Assembly (NCBI RefSeq): GCF_004217555.1
Contig: NZ_SHKW01000008.1
Coordinates: 124,001-188,000, forward strand
Origin: Edaphobacter modestus
GTDB taxonomy: Bacteria > Acidobacteriota > Terriglobia > Terriglobales > Acidobacteriaceae
Direction of reading: 5' to 3'
Length of the DNA: 64,000 nt
Shown piece after piece: positions 8,430 to 15,642 of this stretch. The notes below the pieces were generated by a model. That model saw only the letters and a list, made by a program, of their open reading frames with translations, was not told where the DNA came from and ran no database searches. Numbering within the stretch: position 1 is the first letter of the stretch; each line of letters starts with the position of its first letter. Both the position numbers and the translations under genes were made by a program.

Positions 8430-8876
8430 TCAGAACGGTATTGAATCCGCATCTGAGTCGTCGCTGTAGCTTGGCATCGAGGACTCATCGTCATGGCTTA
8501 CTGCAGAATCGGGCGCTGAAGAAGCGCTGTCGTTCCGGTTGCCACTGGGGAGGAGATTGAGGCGGGATACAACGATCTGAGTCCGATATTGCTTCTGACC
8601 GGTCTGCTTGTCGTCCCAGGACCTGGTTTCGAGCTCGCCCTCCAGATAGAGAAGCGTTCCCTTCTTTACGTAGTCACGCACTAACTCCGCAACTCGTGCG
8701 AAGCCGACGATGTTGTGCCATTCGGTGCGCTCTGTGACCTTACCGTCGCGCTCTTTACGGCGCTTGCTTGTGGCCAGCGAAAAGTTCGCTGCGAGGGTGT
8801 TGCTGTTCGTGTTACGAATCTCGCGATTCTTTCCAACATATCCCATCAGAATGACTTTGTTTACGCCCTGTGCCAT
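8430..8876 (-). CDS. ssb: Single-stranded DNA-binding protein
   Basis: 148 residues. Starts MAQGVNKVILMGYVGKNREI, then the OB fold through about residue 105 (WHNIVGFARVAELVRDYVKKG, LYLEGELETRSW). A disordered acidic Ser/Asp-rich tail ends in DADSIPF, a variant of the canonical DDDIPF tip that recruits recombination and replication proteins. GGAG lies 9 bases before the ATG. It is immediately upstream of the Rad52-like gene, its functional partner. Probably an accessory plasmid SSB rather than the housekeeping one. Confidence 0.9.
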   Translation of the reverse strand: MAQGVNKVILMGYVGKNREIRNTNSNTLAANFSLATSKRRKERDGKVTERTEWHNIVGFARVAELVRDYVKKGTLLYLEGELETRSWDDKQTGQKQYRTQIVVSRLNLLPSGNRNDSASSAPDSAVSHDDESSMPSYSDDSDADSIPF

Positions 8877-9150
8877 TGTCGGTATCTCCAGTAAGAGTGT
8901 TTGGCTCTATGGTTGTGGTCTGTAGACCGTGAAATGAAAAAGGACCGAATCTGTTCAGTCCAAGGTGGAGGATTTACTTCATTTCCTGTTAAGACCGACA
9001 GCTAAAGGAAGGGGGAACGGATGAACCGATCCCCACGGGGGCGAAACTTATGCCGCAATCGGAAGGCGTGGCTGAGCGGTAGTGTCCAGAATCTTTCGCA
9101 CTTTCGATCTGAGTGATGCCTTTGGAAGGTTGTTGGGTTGGGGTTGTTTT
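8877..9150. other. Gap upstream of ssb
   Basis: No gene seen. Should hold the leftward promoter of the ssb-rad52 pair. Frames here are high-GC shadows of the IS256 remnant and its border. Confidence 0.4.
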
Positions 9151-9176
9151 GCTCTGGCCCCCATGGGGGCCAGAGC
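9151..9176. repeat. 26-bp perfect palindrome
   Basis: GCTCTGGCCCCCA followed by its exact reverse complement, flanked by TTTT on the left and AAA on the right, so it can act as a bidirectional terminator or as a structured border. It lies just outside the 3' end of the IS256-type transposase remnant. Confidence 0.55.
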
Positions 9177-9183
9177 GAAAAGG

Positions 9184-9727
9184 TCAGGCGATGGCGACGA
9201 TTTCGGCGAGCCGGTCCATCTGGAGGTAGCGTTTGGTTCCCCACCTGGTCGAGGCCACATGCCGGAGCCGAGCCGCCACCAGCATCAGCGCTGAGTTGCC
9301 GTCGGGGAAGGCACCGACCACGCGCGTTCTTCGCCGTATCTCGCGCATCAGCCGTTCCAATGGGTTGTTCGTGCGCAGACAGCGCCAGCGCTCCGGCGGC
9401 AGGCTGTAGTAACTCAGCGTCTCACCGATGCCGTTCTCGACGATCTCGGCGGCCTTGGCCAGCTTCATCGCAGCTTCTCAATGTCCAGTCGAGCTTTTTG
9501 CTGAGCCGCTTCCGCATCTTCCTGGGAGTGGATGGCCTTCAGCATCGAAGCCACCTCCTTGACCTTGCCAGTCGGCACCGCCGTCCAGACGTTGCGGTAG
9601 AAATGCACGACGCAGCGCTGCACTTCGCCTCGGGATAGAAGTCGCCGAGGTTCTCCACCAGCCCCAGGCACTTGTCCGACACGAACAGCTCGACGCCCTT
9701 CAGACAGCGGTAGAGCTGCTGTCTGCG
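9184..9727 (-). pseudogene. IS256-family transposase, C-terminal remnant
   Basis: Frame 9184-9468 encodes the C-terminal Mutator-type signature (ERWRCLRTNNPLERLMREIR, RTRVVGAFPDGNSALMLVAA). Frame 9465-9671 encodes the preceding QRCVVHFYRNV and helical part, and further upstream, in yet another frame, GVELFVSDKCLGLVENLGDF. So at least two frameshifts break the gene, and the N-terminal half is absent: the sequence ends abruptly against the stop codon of the TonB-like gene at 9729. Immobile on its own. Confidence 0.8.
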
Positions 9728-9728
9728 C

Positions 9729-10175
9729 CTACATCCGGAACTCGACTTCTATCTCTATCTCGACACGCACAGGGTGATCTTTCAACAAGCCAGGCTTAAA
9801 GCGATACTGTTTCACAGTTTCAATCGCAGCTGTATCGAAAAGAGACGCGGTTTCACGATCGGTCTGTTTGGTGCGACTCTCAACCGCGGAACGAATCACA
9901 CGAGCATCTCGTACGTGTCCGTCTGCGTCGACCACAATACGAAGCCTTGTCGAACCTTCAAGTCGGTGTTTGCGGGCTTCTTTCGGGTATTCAGGCTCTA
10001 CAGAAAGAGTAAGCTCAGGAGCGGATACGACTCCCTTCTCAACGTGATACACACCATTGGAGTCTGGATTGGTTTTCGGAGCGTGAGCCCCTAGCGCCGG
10101 AGCTTCGGGAAGTGGCTGCGACCCTTGTTGCAGCACTAGCGAATAGGATAAAAACAGGATAGCGAGCAGAGACAT
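9729..10175 (-). CDS. TonB C-terminal-domain protein
   Basis: 148 residues. A short hydrophobic N-terminus (LLAILFLSYSLVLQ) acts as anchor or signal peptide. Then a ~30-residue linker and a TonB-type C-terminal domain: PEYPKEARKHRLEGSTRLRI, VRDARVIRSA, and AAIETVKQYRFKPG. GGAG precedes the ATG by 9 bases. This single-domain form with a very short linker is common in acidobacteria; it may not span the periplasm, so a role other than energising a receptor is possible. It is the last gene of a leftward set of secreted proteins; its stop touches the IS256 remnant. Confidence 0.8.
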   Translation of the reverse strand: MSLLAILFLSYSLVLQQGSQPLPEAPALGAHAPKTNPDSNGVYHVEKGVVSAPELTLSVEPEYPKEARKHRLEGSTRLRIVVDADGHVRDARVIRSAVESRTKQTDRETASLFDTAAIETVKQYRFKPGLLKDHPVRVEIEIEVEFRM

Positions 10176-10452
10176 CGTTCACTTCTCCAATAACAAGAGC
10201 ATATCACTCGCCGCTTTCGATTCCACCCCACGAACGTCGCCAGTCCACTCGCTGAATAGGAACGTCCACGATGCTAAACACATAGAACCGTAATCGCCGC
10301 TTCCACGAAGCAGCTGAAGGAGACCTTCACCTATCTCCGGATCGGCCTCATCTTCGCGATAATGTAGCGCCCGGTGACCCGTCCTAGCTCTGCATCTATG
10401 CTGCGGGCTTCGGCCTCTTGAAGATAACGCTTATCGGAAGAGCAGACTAGCT

Positions 10453-11535
10453 TCACCACATTTTTGACCATGAAAGCATCACGGGAAAAGGGACCTTCTG
10501 TTGAGTTCTATATACAACCTCATCACCTTCGCATCCGAGTAGGTACAGGAAGCTACCAATCGTAGGTTCCGTCACAATGTCGTCACGGCGTGCGAGCATC
10601 GACCCAACAATGGGCTCCCAAGTCCCAGTTGCACTCTTAGCGTCTATTTGAAGTACATACAATCCTCGAGCTGCGCTTTGCCTCGGTCCAGGTCCAATTC
10701 GACTGGCGAAAACACGACCATCTTGCGTTAGGCCAAATCCAGTAAGTAGCGTGACATTATCATCTGGAGATTCCGATCTCGGTCTTATTTCCGTAGTCGT
10801 GAGAGCATTCGAGCCCAAATTGTAGCGATAAAGGTGTCCTCCAACTCCGTCGAACAAGACTATCTCATCATGGTCTCCACGCAAATAGATCTGGCTATCT
10901 CTTTTCCAAGCATTATGGAAATCGGTTTGCTGTGCTCTCTGTTTCAAATAGTTTCCGAGTAATTCGCCTTTCGCACTGTAGTGTCTTAAGACGCCAAGCT
11001 CCCGCTCTTGCATCGAGTTGGGCCGCTTGGCGGGAGCTGCTCCGGCTGCCCATATGGAGCCGTCCGGACCGAAACATATTTGCATTGCAACGTACTCTCC
11101 GGTATCAAGATACGTGAACTTACTCTGTCCGAGATCCCCGATCGCTATGAAATTGAGGACAGACTGTCCCGTGAGATGCGCCTGACCACTAGCGGCTAAC
11201 CGCCGACCATCACTCACTGCAGCATATGATAGCCACACAGAGCTCGTATTCTCTGGCCATAACACAGCTTCATTGGAGACAAACTTACCGAGCGAATCAT
11301 ATACGAAGATATTCGAGACACCACTCTTCACGGTCACATGCTGCAGTTGAATTAGGTAACCATGATCAAAGTAGGCGGCCGATCGGGGACCAGTGATTGC
11401 GTCGGAGTATATTGCTGTCTTAGTCGGCGCGGCCAGGTTAAGATTTCCGGCCGTAGTTTGAGCCTTCGAATGTGTTGGCGACACAAATAGTGGCACGAGT
11501 AGAAGGCCCGCTCCAAAACAACGCAAAGTCCACAT
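10453..11535 (-). CDS. Secreted protein, beta-propeller-like
   Basis: 360 residues. Signal peptide MWTLRCFGAGLLLVPLFVSP with probable cleavage after SKAQ (about 26). The mature part is beta-rich with repeated short motifs (FVYDSLGKFVSNEAV, FGPDGSIWAAG, HYSAKGELLGNYL, LTQDGRVFASRIG) at roughly 45-50-residue spacing, as in NHL/6-bladed propellers. No catalytic motif recognised. GGAG 7 bases before the ATG supports the start. Resembles the next gene upstream in architecture, so the two may be distant duplicates. Confidence 0.6.
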   Translation of the reverse strand: MWTLRCFGAGLLLVPLFVSPTHSKAQTTAGNLNLAAPTKTAIYSDAITGPRSAAYFDHGYLIQLQHVTVKSGVSNIFVYDSLGKFVSNEAVLWPENTSSVWLSYAAVSDGRRLAASGQAHLTGQSVLNFIAIGDLGQSKFTYLDTGEYVAMQICFGPDGSIWAAGAAPAKRPNSMQERELGVLRHYSAKGELLGNYLKQRAQQTDFHNAWKRDSQIYLRGDHDEIVLFDGVGGHLYRYNLGSNALTTTEIRPRSESPDDNVTLLTGFGLTQDGRVFASRIGPGPRQSAARGLYVLQIDAKSATGTWEPIVGSMLARRDDIVTEPTIGSFLYLLGCEGDEVVYRTQQKVPFPVMLSWSKMW

Positions 11536-11609
11536 GTTTGTTTCTCCAATATTTAGATCAGTAGAATTTCAACGTCACCTAGCGATCGAGGTGATACATC
11601 GAGGCGCCC

Positions 11610-12584
11610 CTATGGAGACACATCTACTAGCGCTGGTTTGCCATTCTGGACGATGTAATAACGAAACTTCTCCTGGCCGATATAACAAAGGCCCGGCGCG
11701 GCAGCGAGCGAAGAAGGCATCCTAAAGAATTTAGGATCACCATAAGATGACGAATCGAGAAGAAGCCAAATCGATTCGACAGGAAAGGTTGTTTCGTTTT
11801 GGATCATGGGACGCTCGAAGCGCACAGCGATCCGCTTGTCTGATAGCTGAGCGCCTGACTCCACCGAGTCTGCCGAGGGCTTCACGATTCGCTCAGTCCT
11901 TTGCAGAATACCGTTTCCATCGTAAAACTGTAATCTCGAATTTGAAGCCTCGATGAAGACGTCTTGTGGACCAACCATTATCTGATCACCACGGCGATCG
12001 AGATATCTAAACTTGTTACCCTGCTGGTTACTCTTAATGGGCTTACCGCTTGAGTCTAGAAAGAAAATGAAAGGTAGGCCAGAATTATCGGCCTGCTCAA
12101 TAGAGCCAGTGAACATCGATCTGCCATTCGACATTACTGCGAAAGAATCGACATGGAAAAATCCAGGCAGTTGGAGGCTGGTTTGCGCCATGTTGCCTCC
12201 CGATGGGGTGTAATGCAGCAATACATGCTTGTGCTCTTCTGAAAATAGAACAAACAAGTCGCCGTTTGAAGCAACGTAGTAGTGCCATTCGCCGTTCGCA
12301 CCCAGAGTGCCCGGTAGTTCAATAGGAGTAACGTCCGATCCATCACTCGAAACGCGCAGGATGATTTGCTTCGAGTACGTTGAGCCCGTCACGTCGAAAT
12401 AAACGTTGCCTTGCGAATCACATTGAGCCCCCGAAAATGAGAATGAAGGGGCCGCGATTGGGTAAGTACCCCGTACGGACAACGGCGCAGTTGGTGGAAC
12501 TTGTGAAGAAACTCGCTGTGCGCTAACCTCAGAACCTATGCACACCAAGTAACCAAGAAAGCAGAACAATATGGCCGCTTTCAT
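11610..12584 (-). CDS. Secreted protein, beta-propeller-like
   Basis: 324 residues from the ATG at 12584, chosen because GGAGGAGAGA directly precedes it and the next residues are a clean signal peptide (MKAAILFCFLGYLVCIGSEV, cleavage near SAQ). The body has repeats of the type DSQGNVYFDVTG, ASNGDLFVLFS, FLDSSGKPI and DGNGILQRTE, suggesting propeller blades. It lies 74 bp upstream of a protein of the same style and downstream of a Cys-rich secreted protein; all are leftward, probably one transcript. Function unknown; surface sensing or binding is a guess. Confidence 0.6.
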   Translation of the reverse strand: MKAAILFCFLGYLVCIGSEVSAQRVSSQVPPTAPLSVRGTYPIAAPSFSFSGAQCDSQGNVYFDVTGSTYSKQIILRVSSDGSDVTPIELPGTLGANGEWHYYVASNGDLFVLFSEEHKHVLLHYTPSGGNMAQTSLQLPGFFHVDSFAVMSNGRSMFTGSIEQADNSGLPFIFFLDSSGKPIKSNQQGNKFRYLDRRGDQIMVGPQDVFIEASNSRLQFYDGNGILQRTERIVKPSADSVESGAQLSDKRIAVRFERPMIQNETTFPVESIWLLLDSSSYGDPKFFRMPSSLAAAPGLCYIGQEKFRYYIVQNGKPALVDVSP

Positions 12585-12645
12585 TCTCTCCTCCGCGGTT
12601 TCGACAGACGCGCGTTTTCCTGCCGCTTCACTAACAGTTGAACTT

Positions 12646-13086
12646 TCAACCAATCTTCGAATGGTTGCTTGGAACAGTCCGTTCGGGAGTCCGTATATCT
12701 GACCGACGATAAGTCGCCAGAATTGCTAATCGAAGACATATCGTGGTCGCTACGAGATCGACTTTAATTGCGGCGAGTGCTGACGCTGGTGCCAGACGTT
12801 GAGGTAACGGGCACTTGTTGAGGGCACAACCGTCGGGGACACAAGCGTCACCTGTCCATACAGAGCACCCCCCGTATGTGCCATCTAACTTGTAACAAGT
12901 CACATTGCGGCTGAGATCCTTACAACCGTTGTTGTAATTGGCAAACCCTACACATTGCGTTGTGTTTACGTATGCTCCCTCGCAACAGGTAATCGTATGT
13001 CGTGCTGCCCGATGGTTATGCGCACACTCTTGAGCGAAACAAGCTACTGCGGTTAAGAATATAGCCAGACTTAGAATCTTCTTCAA
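12646..13086 (-). CDS. Cys-rich secreted protein
   Basis: 146 residues; TTG start at 13086 with GGAGG 6 bases upstream. Signal peptide MKKILSLAIFLTAVACFA. About a dozen cysteines follow between residues 21 and 93 (TCCEGAY, QCVGF, GCKDL, TCYKLDGTYGGCS, ACVPDGCALNKC), a disulfide-knot pattern. The last ~50 residues lack cysteines and look unlike the rest, so a frameshift near residue 95 is possible. Likely exported with the two propeller-like proteins. Family not recognised. Confidence 0.55.
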   Translation of the reverse strand: MKKILSLAIFLTAVACFAQECAHNHRAARHTITCCEGAYVNTTQCVGFANYNNGCKDLSRNVTCYKLDGTYGGCSVWTGDACVPDGCALNKCPLPQRLAPASALAAIKVDLVATTICLRLAILATYRRSDIRTPERTVPSNHSKIG

Positions 13087-13215
13087 TTAACGCCTCCGTT
13101 CCTAAGGGATCTAGCATTGTCGCTTACAGCACTTTGGCAATCTGAGCGATAGGCCCTTGTACACTATGAATCGATCTAACAATGTGGTCCTCCACTCTTC
13201 CGATGAGCCCCGCAT

Positions 13216-13908
13216 CTAATAAACGATGGGCTGAGAAGATCCAGTGTCTGCAACAAGCATTTCGTCCTTCAACTGCAATGACTGTAGCTGATCGCTTTCC
13301 CGGGCGCGTTCCGATCCCGACGGCGAGATCACATCGCTTCTACCTAAATGACGAGCACCCTTTTTACTTGATCTCCCGACTAAGCCCATTTCAACCAATC
13401 TCGACCAGATGAAACGAACAGATGCCTCGACGGTCTCAGACGACGTATTCACAGTTATTTCAGGTGTATCTGGCGTCTCATATATGTCTGAGACTCCCGT
13501 GAAATTATCAATCTCCCCAATGAGCGCTTTGCGATAGAGACCCTTCACATCGCGAGCTACAAGTACATCCATCTCGCACTCGATGTATATCTCCACATAT
13601 CGAGGCAGCTTCTCTCTCATTTCTTTTCTCAAGGATCTATATGGTGTGATGGCAGCTACCATGCTATCGACTCCGTGGCCGGCCATGTTGTAACAGATCT
13701 GCCCGAGGCGTCGGATGTTTTCCTCCCGATCGCGGCGAGCAAATCCGAGATCCGCGCATAAGTGCTTCCTAACCGCATCTCCGTCGAGCAAAGTAACTTT
13801 CCGACCAATCAAACTAAAGCGATTCTGAAGTATCTCGGAGATGGTCGTCTTACCTGAACCTGACATCCCAGTCAACCAAAGCGTAAATCCCCTAGCATCG
13901 GTGCGCAT
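13216..13908 (-). CDS. cysC: Adenylylsulfate (APS) kinase
   Basis: 230 residues from ATG 13908 (GGAGG 11 bases upstream; a GTG at 13929 overlaps that site). P-loop GMSGSGKTT (about 14-22), then LLDGDAVRKHL, GFARRDREENIRRLG and VKGLYRKALIGEIDNFTGVS are the APS-binding and lid motifs of CysC. It phosphorylates APS to PAPS, the sulfate donor for sulfotransferases. It is a stand-alone kinase without an ATP sulfurylase beside it, and has a ~45-residue C-terminal extension. Next to an SGNH hydrolase and a NodU-type carbamoyltransferase it suggests decoration of a glycan or glycolipid rather than cysteine synthesis. Confidence 0.85.
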   Translation of the reverse strand: MRTDARGFTLWLTGMSGSGKTTISEILQNRFSLIGRKVTLLDGDAVRKHLCADLGFARRDREENIRRLGQICYNMAGHGVDSMVAAITPYRSLRKEMREKLPRYVEIYIECEMDVLVARDVKGLYRKALIGEIDNFTGVSDIYETPDTPEITVNTSSETVEASVRFIWSRLVEMGLVGRSSKKGARHLGRSDVISPSGSERARESDQLQSLQLKDEMLVADTGSSQPIVY

Positions 13909-14221
13909 CGTCGTAGTTTCCCTCCACACCGTTCATCGAGGATATCGAGCGATCAAATAGCCACCGACGATAGGTCACAGCTGGGTTAATCACTTCTGCA
14001 TCGGTGCGAACGTGACTTTTGTTACCAGTGCCTAACCTTTGCAAACAACAAACCACGGCAACCTTGGACGTCGACGATCTCGAGCAATGCATATCACCCC
14101 TAAAGGAGCCGATTGGAGACGTCGTATTCGAGATAGGGAGTTGGAGGATGGAATCAAACACACGCGACGGAAACGAGCAAACTATTACAAGAATGCGCGA
14201 CGTTCGTGTAAGCATAACTTT

Positions 14222-14280
14222 CTCCCGGGACTATCCGAGCGACACGGGTTCTGATTTTGCAAAAATCAGGAGGCCGGGAG
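14222..14280. other. Nested stem-loop, possible structured RNA
   Basis: Outer arms CTCCCGG and CCGGGAG enclose an inner perfect hairpin CTGATTTT-GCA-AAAATCAG (14251-14269). The layered pairing within 59 bases, far from either gene start, is unusual for a simple terminator. Confidence 0.3.
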
Positions 14281-14371
14281 AATTTTCGCAAAGGTGACAG
14301 TGAACAAATCCTATAGGTCTAAGAGCGAGGTGAGTGTCCTACACCCTGGTTCATTCTGTCAAGTAAATTTT

Positions 14372-14406
14372 CATATGTCACTTTGTGAAACCGGACACAT
14401 TCGGTA
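14372..14406. mobile_element. Possible ISNCY end remnant
   Basis: ATGTCACTTTGTGAAACCGG followed by ACACATTC resembles the right terminal repeats of the element at 1019-2601 (ACTTTGCAGAAACCGGACA). Only the terminal region is present. Confidence 0.35.
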
Positions 14407-14596
14407 TACCGATCCAAGCGATTCCAAGAGCGCCTAAGATTAGTAAGTTCTAATGCAAACGGTTCACATTCCCGTAAGGCTTCGGCGGAAGATCAGCTGT
14501 ATGCCAGCAGTTCACTTATCAGCCTACTGCCGGGAGGAGTACTATACGCACTGTTCTTGATGAAGCTAGTTGTAGACGCAATAAGCTAGAGGGGAA

Positions 14597-15442
14597 ATGA
14601 CGAGTCTTTTTCGTGGGGACGAAAGAAAACTTCACCGACCGGACGCTGAGTTTTGGCTGCACAACCATATACCACCCTCGCCGCTGAATCCCAGACTTCG
14701 ATTTCTCCGATGGATGCACACGGATTCAGAAGAAAACTTCAGATTGCGGGGTTCTGGTACATTCACCGAAGAAGATGTCGGTTATTCATTTAATGAGCTC
14801 GGTTATCGATGTGATGAGATCCTCACAAGTTCGGAAGCGAATAACGTCGTTTTCCTCGGAGATTCTCACACCTTCGGAGTCGGATTGCCTGTTGAGGTTC
14901 TTTGGACGAGCCGCGTGGCTAGGAAACTCGAGGAGCGATGGGACGTGCCTATCCGTCAAGTGAATCTCGGATGGGGAGGCACTGGCTCCGACTTCACTTC
15001 CATGTTGGTGCATCAGACTGTGGAGCTACTGAAGCCTCGTCTCGTTTGTATCCTCTGGTCATTCGTATGTAGACTGTCGTGGTTTCCTGAAGCCAACAGG
15101 CAGGTCTTCTTCCTTCCTCGACGTCTACCATTTCAAAGCATTGACGATCACAACGCCTACCTTCATCTAGCTACTGATTCCCATGGGTTCTACAACTACG
15201 TTCGCAATTTTCATTTCGTGAATGATCGTCTGCGTAGACTAGGAATTCCCTTTGTATGGGGACATTTAGAACAGTTTTCTCATGTCACACTGAGTAAATT
15301 CCTTCCCCTCGATGGTTTTGCAGGCTGCTGGCGAGCAATCGATTTGGCCCGTGACAACCTGCACGGCGGTCCTGATTCACATAGAGTATTTGCTGATCTT
15401 ATTTACGAGCGGATAGCTCAGGTGGAAAACAATCGAACTTAA
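14597..15442 (+). CDS. SGNH/GDSL-family hydrolase
   Basis: 281 residues; ATG preceded by GAGGGG. Block I is FLGDSHTFGVG (catalytic Ser 90), a Gly-containing segment follows (LGWGGTGSDF), and the C-terminal DNLH (253-256) gives the Asp-x-x-His pair. This is the SGNH fold of esterases and O-acetyl-modifying enzymes. No signal peptide. The N-terminal ~80 residues (RFLRWMHTDSEENFRL, GYSFNELGYRCDE) match the form found next to NodU-type carbamoyltransferases, in keeping with the downstream gene. Probably modifies or processes the same carbamoylated glycan or metabolite. Confidence 0.75.
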   Translation: MTSLFRGDERKLHRPDAEFWLHNHIPPSPLNPRLRFLRWMHTDSEENFRLRGSGTFTEEDVGYSFNELGYRCDEILTSSEANNVVFLGDSHTFGVGLPVEVLWTSRVARKLEERWDVPIRQVNLGWGGTGSDFTSMLVHQTVELLKPRLVCILWSFVCRLSWFPEANRQVFFLPRRLPFQSIDDHNAYLHLATDSHGFYNYVRNFHFVNDRLRRLGIPFVWGHLEQFSHVTLSKFLPLDGFAGCWRAIDLARDNLHGGPDSHRVFADLIYERIAQVENNRT

Positions 15443-15523
15443 GTCGATCAGATCGCACGCATAAGCATTGATTCATCCAAAGCCGGCTCTGCAACTGAAT
15501 TTAATGAGAAAGGTTCAACCAAT

Positions 15524-15637
15524 ATGATTGGCCCGCTGCTCTCATGGCTCCGCCGCTTTTGTCATACTTGGATTGTTAATACCAGACTTGCATGGCGGTT
15601 GCGGAAGAGGAAACGTGACGACCCTTTTATTTACTGA
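15524..15637 (+). CDS. 37-aa micro-protein ending in PFIY
   Basis: ATG at 15524 with AAAGG about 10 bases upstream; stop 5 bases before the carbamoyltransferase ATG, which has no ribosome site of its own. The peptide has a hydrophobic/aromatic start (MIGPLLSWLRRF), a basic middle (RLRKRKR) and ends DDPFIY. Small proteins with a similar PFIY ending (the DUF5989 type) often precede NodU-like carbamoyltransferases, from memory of that family, so gene order supports a real gene. This copy lacks a full transmembrane helix and may be reduced. Confidence 0.5.
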   Translation: MIGPLLSWLRRFCHTWIVNTRLAWRLRKRKRDDPFIY

Positions 15638-15642
15638 TCACT

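Larger units (their letters stand above)
13909..14596. other. 688-bp divergent intergenic region
   Basis: Lies between leftward cysC and the rightward SGNH gene, so it should hold two promoters. It contains a nested stem-loop (14222-14280) and a fragment resembling the right end of the ISNCY element (14372-14406). Short frames on both strands have no ribosome sites or recognisable products. Confidence 0.45.

Noticed and set aside
14019..14297. Short frames in the 13.9-14.6 kb gap
   Set aside because: Overlapping alternatives on both strands, no ribosome sites, no homology recognised.
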